This document shows, piece after piece, positions 33,621-40,943 of a stretch of 64,000 bases of DNA. Made by a program: the position numbers and the translations under genes. Source of the DNA: DT-110 sp030148525 (GTDB lineage Bacteria; Bacteroidota; Bacteroidia; Chitinophagales; Saprospiraceae); NCBI GenBank assembly GCA_965227445.1, contig OZ245751.1, positions 4,154,001-4,218,000 on the forward strand, in the 5' to 3' direction. Under the pieces are notes generated by a model. It did not search any database. It worked only from the letters and a program-made list of their open reading frames with translations, and was not told the DNA's origin. Position 1 is the stretch's first letter, and each line of letters opens with the position of its first letter.

Positions 33621-34664
33621 ATGCTTACGCTCGCCACAATTCTTGGAATCGATTACCCTACCCTCTGGTTTTTGGTGGTAGGTGGCCTCTTCAGCGGATA
33701 CGCCATCCTCGATGGCTTTGACCTGGGAGCAGGCGCCTGGCACCTGTTTTTCCGAAAGGAGCAAAGCCGCCGCATTGCCCTGAATGCAATTGGCCCGGTC
33801 TGGGACGGAAACGAAGTATGGCTGGTTATTGGCGGCGGAGCGCTGTTTGCTGGTTTCCCCGTACTCTATGCCACCATGTTTTCGGCCATGTACATCCCTT
33901 TCATGCTCTTCCTGGCCTTTCTTATTTTCCGGGCGGTAAGCATTGAGTTCCGCTCGAAGGAACCCATGAAATGGTGGCGGCAGATGTGGGATGTGGCTTA
34001 CAGTGTATCGAGTATTGCGTTGGCCCTTCTGTTGGGCGTAGTGCTGGGCAATGTGTTGCAAGGATTCCCTATCGGCCCCGACCTGGAATTCTCCGGCAAT
34101 TGGGTGAACTTCCTGAATCCGTATGCCATCATGGTGGGGGTTACGACGGTAGCCTTGTTTATGATGCACGGCGCCATATTTCTCACCATGAAAACGGAAG
34201 GTCGGCTTTTCGCCAAAATCACCATTCTGCTAAGGCGGGCAATCATCTTTTTTGTAATCAGCTTTGGGTTAGTAACAATGTATACCTTAATCTATATTCC
34301 CCATTTGACCGACCGTTTTAAGACGGCTCCCTGGCTGTTTTTAGTTCCAGTCTTAGCTTTCCTCGCAATTGCTAATATTCCCCGCCTGGCTGCTAAACGG
34401 CGCTTTAAGCGAGCTTTTATTTTTTCCTCCACCACCGTAGCGCTCCTACTTGCCCTGGTAGCTATCGAACTGTACCCCGTATTGATCCTGTCAACGGAGG
34501 ATCCGGCCAACAATATTACCATTTACAATGCCGCTTCGTCTACTAAGTCCATGGGTATTATGCTGACAATTGCCGCAATCGGCACTCCCCTGGTCCTGAG
34601 TTATACCGCCTTCGTATACTATACCTTCCGGGGAAAAACCCGACTCGACGATACCTCTTACTGA
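33621..34664 (+). CDS. cydB: Cytochrome bd oxidase subunit II
   Basis: A 347-residue CydB, partner of CydA. LWFLVVGGLFSGYAILDGFDLGAGAWHLF with the GFDLG motif and AIGPVWDGNEVWLVIGGGALFAGFPVLYA are the diagnostic N-terminal blocks; about eight membrane helices follow, ending with LSYTAFVYYTFRGKTRLD. No frameshift or truncation. Neither the transporter genes cydCD nor a CydX-like peptide is seen next to it. Confidence 0.95.
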   Translation: MLTLATILGIDYPTLWFLVVGGLFSGYAILDGFDLGAGAWHLFFRKEQSRRIALNAIGPVWDGNEVWLVIGGGALFAGFPVLYATMFSAMYIPFMLFLAFLIFRAVSIEFRSKEPMKWWRQMWDVAYSVSSIALALLLGVVLGNVLQGFPIGPDLEFSGNWVNFLNPYAIMVGVTTVALFMMHGAIFLTMKTEGRLFAKITILLRRAIIFFVISFGLVTMYTLIYIPHLTDRFKTAPWLFLVPVLAFLAIANIPRLAAKRRFKRAFIFSSTTVALLLALVAIELYPVLILSTEDPANNITIYNAASSTKSMGIMLTIAAIGTPLVLSYTAFVYYTFRGKTRLDDTSY

Positions 34665-34796
34665 CCTGTTTACAGGATGCTACGGGTATTGTTTTACCGT
34701 AAGACTGCCGGTTCAACTATTTTCTCCCTATCTTCCTTTACAAAGGAGAGGGCTTGCCAGGAATGGATCCCGATTAGGTCATAATCCCTGCAACAT

Positions 34797-35609
34797 ATGG
34801 AACAGAAATTCATTCAATCCCTATACGATGCACACCAGCGGGCACCACGCATGCCCGAACCAGCTTTAGTTTGCAACTGGCTGGAAGGCTTACTCGGTGT
34901 GCTTTTTCCGGAATTTTCCAATCATCGCTACCGCTCACACCGGGAGTTCACACAGCATTTCGGAGACTTACAGCTTGAACTCTTTCGCATTCTGCAGTCC
35001 CTCGACGATCGGCATGGTGTCGTTCCTGAGCACGTGGAGCATCAATTCATGGAACGGTTGCCCTTCGTGCGCGACCTCCTGCTGCAAGATGCCGACGCCA
35101 TTTTAGCTGGTGACCCGGCAGCTGTCAGCTTAACGGAAGTGATACGCACCTATCCGGGTTTCTACGCCATTGCGGTGTATCGCCTCGCCCATGAATTTCA
35201 GCAACTGCAGATTCCTCTGATCCCGCGCATCCTCACCGAACACGCACACAGTAAAACAGGCATCGACATTCACCCGGCGGCCCGAATCGGACCGGGCTTT
35301 TGCATTGATCACGGTACCGGGGTAGTGATCGGAGAAACCTGTGACATCGGACACCAGGTAAAAATTTACCAGGGGGTCACCCTCGGTGCCCTGAGTGTTC
35401 GCAAAGATCTGGCGCGCACCAAGCGCCACCCCACGATTGAGGATCGGGCGATCATTTATGCCGGCGCTACCATTCTGGGTGGCGATACGGTCATTGGCCA
35501 CGATACGATTATCGGTGGTAATGTCTGGATCACCAAGAGCGTTCCGCCGCATTGCCGGATTTACTATACGGGATATATTCGCCAACAGGAAGCCGCCGGG
35601 AAGGAGTAA
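34797..35609 (+). CDS. cysE: Serine O-acetyltransferase
   Basis: A 270-residue enzyme that makes O-acetylserine from serine and acetyl-CoA. An alpha-helical N-terminal half precedes the left-handed beta-helix: HSKTGIDIHPAARIGPGFCIDHGTGVVIGETCDIGHQVKIYQGVTLGAL, with the catalytic His in IDHGTG, then the flexible loop and ATILGGDTVIGHDTIIGGNVWIT. This is the EpsC-like long form. cysM follows 104 bp downstream, so the two steps of cysteine synthesis are side by side. Confidence 0.92.
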   Translation: MEQKFIQSLYDAHQRAPRMPEPALVCNWLEGLLGVLFPEFSNHRYRSHREFTQHFGDLQLELFRILQSLDDRHGVVPEHVEHQFMERLPFVRDLLLQDADAILAGDPAAVSLTEVIRTYPGFYAIAVYRLAHEFQQLQIPLIPRILTEHAHSKTGIDIHPAARIGPGFCIDHGTGVVIGETCDIGHQVKIYQGVTLGALSVRKDLARTKRHPTIEDRAIIYAGATILGGDTVIGHDTIIGGNVWITKSVPPHCRIYYTGYIRQQEAAGKE

Positions 35610-35618
35610 ATTTTTACC

Positions 35619-35653
35619 ATGAGGTTGGGTGTAGATCATTTCGTAAAGTAATG
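35619..35653 (+). repeat. Dispersed ~35-bp sequence, copy 2
   Basis: ATGAGGTTGGG...ATTTCGT.AAGT is shared with the reverse complement of 11411-11445 (about 25 of 35 positions by eye). A shorter relative, TTCGTAAAGTAATG followed by GTCAA, lies at about 26804-26825. All three are between genes. Purpose unknown. Confidence 0.4.
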
Positions 35654-35713
35654 GCAGTCAAGGCCTGACCTCCCGCTTTTTAGCTTTCGCAAAAAAACCA
35701 GAAACCGACATCT

Positions 35714-36598
35714 ATGCCAGGTATTATTGATCTGATCGGGAACACCCCCCTCGTTGAACTCACCCGCCTATTCGATCGGCCCGAGGTGACCGTGTACGGA
35801 AAACTCGAAGGCCAGAACCCCGGCGGCAGCGTTAAGGATCGCGCCGCTTACGGAATGATTAAAGGAGCCCTGGACCGGGGCGACATACTGCAAGGGACCA
35901 AATTAGTAGAAGCAACCAGTGGCAATACAGGTATCGCCCTGGCTATGATCGCACGGTTGTTTGGTATTCCCATCACCCTGATCATGCCGGAAAATGCGAC
36001 CAAAGAACGCGTGCAGACCATGGAAGCTTACGGGGCTACCGTGCTCCTGACTCCAGCCGAAAAAACCATTGAATATTCCCGCGAAAAAGCTGAATCCATG
36101 GCTCAGTCCGGCGAGTATGTCTTGCTCAATCAATTCGCCAATCCCGATAACTGGGGCATGCATTATCGCACTACCGGACCCGAAATTTGGCGTGATACGC
36201 AGGGAAAAGTAACACACTTTGTATCTTCCATGGGAACTACGGGCACCATCATGGGCGTCAGTCGCTTCCTGAAGGAGCAAAACGATCAGGTACAAATCGT
36301 TGGCGTACAACCCACCGACGGCAGCAGCATCCCGGGCATACGCCGTTGGTCCCCCGAATTCCTGCCCGCTATTTTCGAGCGTGAACGGGTAGATACGGTT
36401 ATCGATGTCTCCCAGGAAGAAGCCGTAACCATGGCACGACGCCTGGCCGCAGAGGAAGGTATATTTGCGGGTATGAGTAGCGGAGGAGCCGTAACGGCCG
36501 CCCGTAAATTAGTAGATCAATTAACAGGTCCGGCCACCATTGTCTGCATCATTTGCGACCGGGGTGACCGCTACCTATCAAGCGACCTATTTGGATAA
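35714..36598 (+). CDS. cysM: Cysteine synthase B (CysM type)
   Basis: A 294-residue PLP enzyme forming cysteine from O-acetylserine and sulfide (or thiosulfate). The Schiff-base Lys is in NPGGSVKDRAA, the substrate loop is EATSGNTGIALA, and SSMGTTGTIMGVSRFLKE is the phosphate-binding loop. The end GMSSGGAVTAARKL...IVCIICDRGDRYLSSDLF is typical of CysM. The length favours CysM over CysK. It lies downstream of cysE; a dispersed 35-bp repeat copy (35619-35653) sits between. Confidence 0.92.
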   Translation: MPGIIDLIGNTPLVELTRLFDRPEVTVYGKLEGQNPGGSVKDRAAYGMIKGALDRGDILQGTKLVEATSGNTGIALAMIARLFGIPITLIMPENATKERVQTMEAYGATVLLTPAEKTIEYSREKAESMAQSGEYVLLNQFANPDNWGMHYRTTGPEIWRDTQGKVTHFVSSMGTTGTIMGVSRFLKEQNDQVQIVGVQPTDGSSIPGIRRWSPEFLPAIFERERVDTVIDVSQEEAVTMARRLAAEEGIFAGMSSGGAVTAARKLVDQLTGPATIVCIICDRGDRYLSSDLFG

Positions 36599-36613
36599 CA
36601 AGCAAAACGAACT

Positions 36614-37141
36614 ATGAACCAAACAAACAACCTTATCTTATTACTAACTGCAGTACTCATCATCTCCGGATGCCAAACGACATCTGAGTCAACAACCCCC
36701 GAAGCCCCTACCGATCCAACTACCCTATTCCTGGTACGCCACGCCGAAAAGGCCAGTGACGGCACCACTGATCCGCCACTCACCGAAGAAGGTCACGCCC
36801 GGGCACGAGCCCTGCGGGATATGCTGTACGTCGCCGGCATCGATGCCATCTACAGCACCGAGTTCAAGCGTACCCGCCTCACCGCCCAACCCCTGGCCGA
36901 TACCCTGGGCATTGAGATCCAAAGTTATCCACCCTTCGACTCTGCCTGGACCTCGGCCCTGCCCGAGCGTCACGCCGGCGAGCAAATCCTGATCGTCGGT
37001 CACTCCAATACCACCCCGGCCCTGGTCAACCATCTGGCGGGGAGCAACTACAAGCAACTGGGCGAGATGGAGTACGATAAGGTTTTCGTAGTGAGCGGGG
37101 ATAATAGGCGAATGGTGGCGACGCAGTTGGTGTTGAATTAA
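36614..37141 (+). CDS. Histidine phosphatase (SixA/PGAM-like) lipoprotein
   Basis: A 175-residue exported phosphatase. The signal NLILLLTAVLIISGC has a lipobox with Cys20, followed by a Thr/Ser/Pro linker. LFLVRHAEK supplies the RHG/RHA motif with the nucleophilic His; STEFKRTRLTAQPLAD has the second Arg; and ILIVGHSNTTPALV the second His. It would act in the periplasm. It starts 15 bp after cysM but probably has its own purpose. A strong bidirectional terminator follows. Confidence 0.88.
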   Translation: MNQTNNLILLLTAVLIISGCQTTSESTTPEAPTDPTTLFLVRHAEKASDGTTDPPLTEEGHARARALRDMLYVAGIDAIYSTEFKRTRLTAQPLADTLGIEIQSYPPFDSAWTSALPERHAGEQILIVGHSNTTPALVNHLAGSNYKQLGEMEYDKVFVVSGDNRRMVATQLVLN

Positions 37142-37188
37142 AAAAGAAACGGCTATCGGAAATCCTTCCCGATAGCCGTTTCTTTTTT
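37141..37188. terminator. Bidirectional rho-independent terminator
   Basis: An A-run plus GAAACGGCTATCGG pairs with CCGATAGCCGTTTC plus a T-run; loop AAATCCTTC. It sits between the converging phosphatase and DUF2911 genes and serves both. Confidence 0.93.
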
Positions 37189-37209
37189 GCCGAAAGGCAG
37201 AAAAGACTA

Positions 37210-37791
37210 TTACATGGACCACGTCTTTACCGGTACGCGGACCATGGTATCGTCCCAGGCCATGATCAGGTGAGCACCATCTTCCACTTCCTCGAACATG
37301 ATGGTGAACGCCTCCACGGTATCCTCCGTATCCATAGAAGGCACCGTGATGGTAGCCACATTATTATCGGCGCTGTAGGCGTAAGCACCCCAGCCGTCGA
37401 GGTCCGTATTGATCATCACTTCCCATTCGTCCTCACCGGGAACGGTGTATAGGGTGTATCGTCCGGCCTTGACTTTGGTGTCACCAACAACTACGTCTTC
37501 AAAAAAGGTGATCTCCGTAGATTCGTTGGCTCCGGCACGCCATACCTCACCGTAGCTGATCAGGTCGCCAAAAATATCGCGCCCTTTCTTCTGGGGGCGG
37601 GAGTATACGACCTTCATGACCGGCTGCATAGCCATTTTTTGTGCATCGGTATCCGCAAAGGCACGGAATGCAGCCCGATTCGGGAAATAGGCAGCGTCCA
37701 TGGGCGATGCGTCCAATTCGGGCATTTCCTGAGCACTGACGGTACCCAGAGTTATCAGCATTAGGGCAGCCAAAGTTAAAAACCACTTCAT
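37210..37791 (-). CDS. DUF2911 exported protein
   Basis: A 193-residue protein with a Sec signal (MKWFLTLAALMLITLGTVSAQ) and a single DUF2911 domain: VYSRPQKKGRDIFGDLISYGEVWRAGANESTEITFFEDVVVGDTKVKAGRYTLYTVPGEDEWEVMINTD and the closing MAWDDTMVRVPVK. The family is frequent in Bacteroidota and of unknown function; some members carry an extra C-terminal repeat domain, which is absent here. Confidence 0.9.
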   Translation of the reverse strand: MKWFLTLAALMLITLGTVSAQEMPELDASPMDAAYFPNRAAFRAFADTDAQKMAMQPVMKVVYSRPQKKGRDIFGDLISYGEVWRAGANESTEITFFEDVVVGDTKVKAGRYTLYTVPGEDEWEVMINTDLDGWGAYAYSADNNVATITVPSMDTEDTVEAFTIMFEEVEDGAHLIMAWDDTMVRVPVKTWSM

Positions 37792-37996
37792 ACTATCGAA
37801 TTTTAATGAGTAAAAGGAAAAATTAGCACTCCGTGATTGGTGAACGAGGCACTAATACGTTTGCATAACAAGGAGAATCTAATCTGGTTGCTTGCAATCG
37901 ACGTAAAGGTCGATTGTACCGCCGAATTGAACTGACGTGGCAGCGACATAGACCATAATCGAACGAAATTGTATCTTTCCGGCAAAGGCTTATTTC

Positions 37997-38545
37997 ATGA
38001 CTCCTTACGAACCCCTGGACGATACCTCTCAATGGGACGACGGGCCATCCAACGGTGCCCCCAATGCCGTTACCCTCGAAGTGCCCAATGAAAACCAGTT
38101 CATCCTCTTGTGTGTGGTGACCCTGGGATTGTATGCCGTGTGGTGGATGTACAAAACCTGGCGTTTCTTTGATGAGCGGGAACAAGCCAACCTCTACCCT
38201 GTCCTGCGGGCAGTATTAGCTCTGTTCTTCCTGTACAGCCTGTTGCAACGCATCAAGGGCTATGCTCTGGAGCGAGAACAGGAGGTTCCCTTTCAGCCGG
38301 TGGTACAGTACCTGGCTTATATTGCCCTATCCCTGACCGGCTACCTGCCGGAGCCCTACTTTCTGGTAGCCCTGGCAGCCTATCTAATGCTTTTACCGGG
38401 TTACCGAACCCTCTACGCGGCAATGGACGCCGATCCCCACTTTCGGATCCATTTTCAGGTACAGTTAAGCCAGCGACAATTAGCACTGGTATTCGTCGGT
38501 GGATTTTTCTGGCTCATGATGATCGTTGGACTCTTCGGCAGCTAG
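37997..38545 (+). CDS. Hypothetical membrane protein (DUF4234-like)
   Basis: A 182-residue protein with a soluble acidic N terminus and four hydrophobic stretches. The first (FILLCVVTLGLYAVWWMYKTWRFF) looks like the DUF4234 opening motif. A minus-7-like TATCTTTC lies at about 37970, 20 bp before the start. No function can be given. It stands between DUF2911, which reads away from it, and a tiny secreted frame. Confidence 0.7.
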   Translation: MTPYEPLDDTSQWDDGPSNGAPNAVTLEVPNENQFILLCVVTLGLYAVWWMYKTWRFFDEREQANLYPVLRAVLALFFLYSLLQRIKGYALEREQEVPFQPVVQYLAYIALSLTGYLPEPYFLVALAAYLMLLPGYRTLYAAMDADPHFRIHFQVQLSQRQLALVFVGGFFWLMMIVGLFGS

Positions 38546-38626
38546 TGGTGACAGAACAAAAAGCCGGTAAAAACGTGGTGGGAATACACCATTTTTAGTG
38601 TTACCTGCATCACTTATTATAGCCAT

Positions 38627-38818
38627 ATGAAAACGCTACTTACTATCTGGGCCTGCCTGCTTGGACTGTGCAGCCTGAATGCCCAAAACCTACCCGTCTT
38701 TACCGCACAGGCGGAAGACGATGCCAATTACTTTGAAACCATCGACAACTTGCCCGGCGATGAATACAAAGATACCGCCATTTCCGAGCTTTTGATCGAC
38801 GGGGTGGGTGTACACTAG
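38627..38818 (+). CDS. Small exported protein or gene remnant
   Basis: A 63-residue frame starting MKTLLTIWACLLGLCSLNAQ, a good Sec signal, followed by only 43 residues (FTAQAEDDANYFETIDNLPGDEYKDTAISELLIDGVGVH). Either a small secreted protein or the head of a larger exported protein cut by the repeat-rich region that follows at once. Both are open; no family is recognised. Confidence 0.45.
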   Translation: MKTLLTIWACLLGLCSLNAQNLPVFTAQAEDDANYFETIDNLPGDEYKDTAISELLIDGVGVH

Positions 38819-39082
38819 ACAAAAATTCTTTAAAGGCTTGCCAAAGTCGGAAAGCGGAAAGCGGAGGTCGGAAATTAATCGGGACTGCTGAGACGATAGA
38901 GACTACAGAAACTGAAGGGACCGGAGTGACTTGATGAAATCGGTAGCCTGCGCTAAAGCTACGGCAGTCAGGGAAATCGGAAGGCGGAAGTAAAGGATGG
39001 AGAGGACCGAAGCGACAGTAGAGATCTTAGAGACCAAGTCGCTAAAGTCCTAATACATAATACCTAATACCATGTACCACAA
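38819..39082. other. 264-bp intergenic region with degenerate heptamers
   Basis: Starts with a short 7-bp-period stretch (CGGAAAG, CGGAGGT units around 38845-38876), then purine-rich sequence with repeated GAGAC and GGCGGAAG bits, then a low-information end before aceK. It looks like an aged heptamer array. No gene. Confidence 0.5.
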
Positions 39083-40879
39083 CTAATAATCCAGATCCAC
39101 GCCACCTGATTCGGGTTCTTTTTGGTCTTCTTCAGTACGCTCTTGGAACTCCTGGCGGAAGGTTTTGCGGAAGCGCAATCGCTGACGGTAGGGATACACA
39201 GTGACCAGCTCGCCGGCTTCCAGACGCTTTTGGACATCGATCCAGAAGGTGACATCAAACAGGTCTTGGTGCCGCTCCAGAAACATATCCCTGATCTCCT
39301 TGCGGCCGATCAAAAAACGCGGAAACTCTTCCGGGAATACGTCGTTAGCACCTACGGAATACCAGGGATCCGATGACATCTCTTCCTCGTAGGTCCGCGC
39401 CTCCGGAATGCGCCGGAAGTTGTAATCAGTCAAAAAACCGATCTCGTCGTAGTCGTAGAAAACCACCCTTTTAAGGCGGGTCACACCGAAGTTCTTCAGC
39501 AGCATATCACCTGGAAAGATATTGACGCAGGCCATCTGCTTGATCGCTTTCCCGTATTCCTGGATAACTTCCCGTGCTTCCTCCGGTTTCGCCGTTTCCA
39601 GATACAGATTGAGTGGAATCATCTTCTTTTCAATGTACATATGGCTGACCTCTACGGTATCCTCCTCTACAATGACTTTGGAACCACATTCATTGATCAG
39701 TTCTTCGAGCAGGTCATCGGATATACGGCTGCGATCGAACACAAAATTCTGAAAAACGTGGCTATCGGCCATCCGTCCGACGCGATCGTGCAGGGAGACG
39801 ATTTCGTATTTTTCCCGCACCTCCTTTTCGGTCACTTTCTTGGGTGCCGCGAAACGGTCTTTTATAACCTTAAAGACCATATTATAGCTCGGCAGGTGAA
39901 ACACAGTCATTACCATACCTTTGATACCGGGCGTAAATTCAAACTGGTCGGTGGAAACCTGCAGGTGCCGCAAAAAATCACGGTAGAGCACCGTCTTACC
40001 GTGCTTTTCGAAGCCGATGGAGTTGTACACCTCCCCCATGCTTTTGGTAGGCAGAATAGACCGCAAAAAGTCGACCTGCTCGCTGACGATGTCGGTCTCC
40101 ACCAGGAAATAGGAACGGTTGTAGGAAAAGATGGAACTCACATCGTTCATTTCCAGTAATACCGTATCGACAAATATCCCCCGCTCCTCGTGCAGCAGAG
40201 GCAGCACAAACGGATGCAGTTTATCATCGAGGTAGAGCCGACCGACCACGTAGGCGGCCTTATTCCGGAAAAAAATGGATTTCAGCACCTCAATACGGGC
40301 GGTGCGAAAAGCCCGGTGACCATCGAGCAGCTTAGTGCGGAGGGTTTCGCAAATAAACCGAATGTCGCGGTCCAGGTCTTCAAAGGGAGCATCAAAACGA
40401 AAGTAAGTAAACAACTGTTGCACCGTCATCTCAATGGGGTCCGTCAGGTAGAGGGTATGGTAGATTGGAATCGCTGACTTGAACTCCCGGTACGTTCCGG
40501 TAGCGTGGACAAACATAAGTTCCTCGTCCACACTCAACCCGCGATGGCTATGACGAAACACAGAATTGTAGTAGGTTTCCGCAATATTTCGGGTGTTGAA
40601 GTTGGTGATCTCATCGAGGAACATATCCTTGAGTTCCTGCCATATTTCCCGGTCGTGCCGCCGCTCGCCCAGAAAAGACAGTAATTTGTCGGTGGTATCC
40701 CCGACCGAATCCCGGTACAGAGTAAGGCGGGATCGCGCATCTTCCTGGATGCCGTGCCAGTCACGGTGCTCAAAGCGGATCTTGGCCCGTTTGGTGATCC
40801 GCTTGAAGAGGTGATGGTATTGTAAATAGGCCTCCAGGATTATGTAGGCCGCATCATAGGGTATGAGCTTCTTAAACAT
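39083..40879 (-). CDS. aceK: Isocitrate dehydrogenase kinase/phosphatase AceK
   Basis: A 598-residue AceK, the bifunctional enzyme that inactivates isocitrate dehydrogenase by phosphorylation and reverses it, sending carbon to the glyoxylate shunt. Start at MFKKLIPYDAAY (40879); the longer frame runs into the divergent gene. The kinase-fold part shows FKVIKDRFAAPKKVTEKEV (ATP-binding Lys), RVGRMADSHVFQNFVFDRSR, ACVNIFPGDMLLKNFGVTRLKRVVFYDYDEIGFLTDYNFR (catalytic loop and metal Asp) and VFPEEFPRFL. The regulatory N-terminal half is present and length matches the family. Isocitrate lyase and malate synthase are not nearby, unlike the aceBAK operon of enterics. Confidence 0.93.
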   Translation of the reverse strand: MFKKLIPYDAAYIILEAYLQYHHLFKRITKRAKIRFEHRDWHGIQEDARSRLTLYRDSVGDTTDKLLSFLGERRHDREIWQELKDMFLDEITNFNTRNIAETYYNSVFRHSHRGLSVDEELMFVHATGTYREFKSAIPIYHTLYLTDPIEMTVQQLFTYFRFDAPFEDLDRDIRFICETLRTKLLDGHRAFRTARIEVLKSIFFRNKAAYVVGRLYLDDKLHPFVLPLLHEERGIFVDTVLLEMNDVSSIFSYNRSYFLVETDIVSEQVDFLRSILPTKSMGEVYNSIGFEKHGKTVLYRDFLRHLQVSTDQFEFTPGIKGMVMTVFHLPSYNMVFKVIKDRFAAPKKVTEKEVREKYEIVSLHDRVGRMADSHVFQNFVFDRSRISDDLLEELINECGSKVIVEEDTVEVSHMYIEKKMIPLNLYLETAKPEEAREVIQEYGKAIKQMACVNIFPGDMLLKNFGVTRLKRVVFYDYDEIGFLTDYNFRRIPEARTYEEEMSSDPWYSVGANDVFPEEFPRFLIGRKEIRDMFLERHQDLFDVTFWIDVQKRLEAGELVTVYPYRQRLRFRKTFRQEFQERTEEDQKEPESGGVDLDY

Positions 40880-40927
40880 GCAGCAATTAAAAGTTCGTTC
40901 GTTAAGTAAAGTACGCAATCGCTTTAG

Positions 40928-40935
40928 CAAAACTA
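40928..40935 (-). promoter_or_regulatory. Minus-7 box for aceK
   Basis: On the minus strand this reads TAGTTTTG, an exact TAnnTTTG match, giving an aceK leader of roughly 40 bases. No TTG at the expected minus-33 distance was found. It lies inside the 64-bp gap shared with the divergent subtilase gene. Confidence 0.45.
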
Positions 40936-40943
40936 AACTCGAA

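Noticed and set aside
37973..38000. Start of the DUF4234-like gene as part of a DUF2911 operon
   Set aside because: The genes are divergent, on opposite strands, with 205 bp between them.
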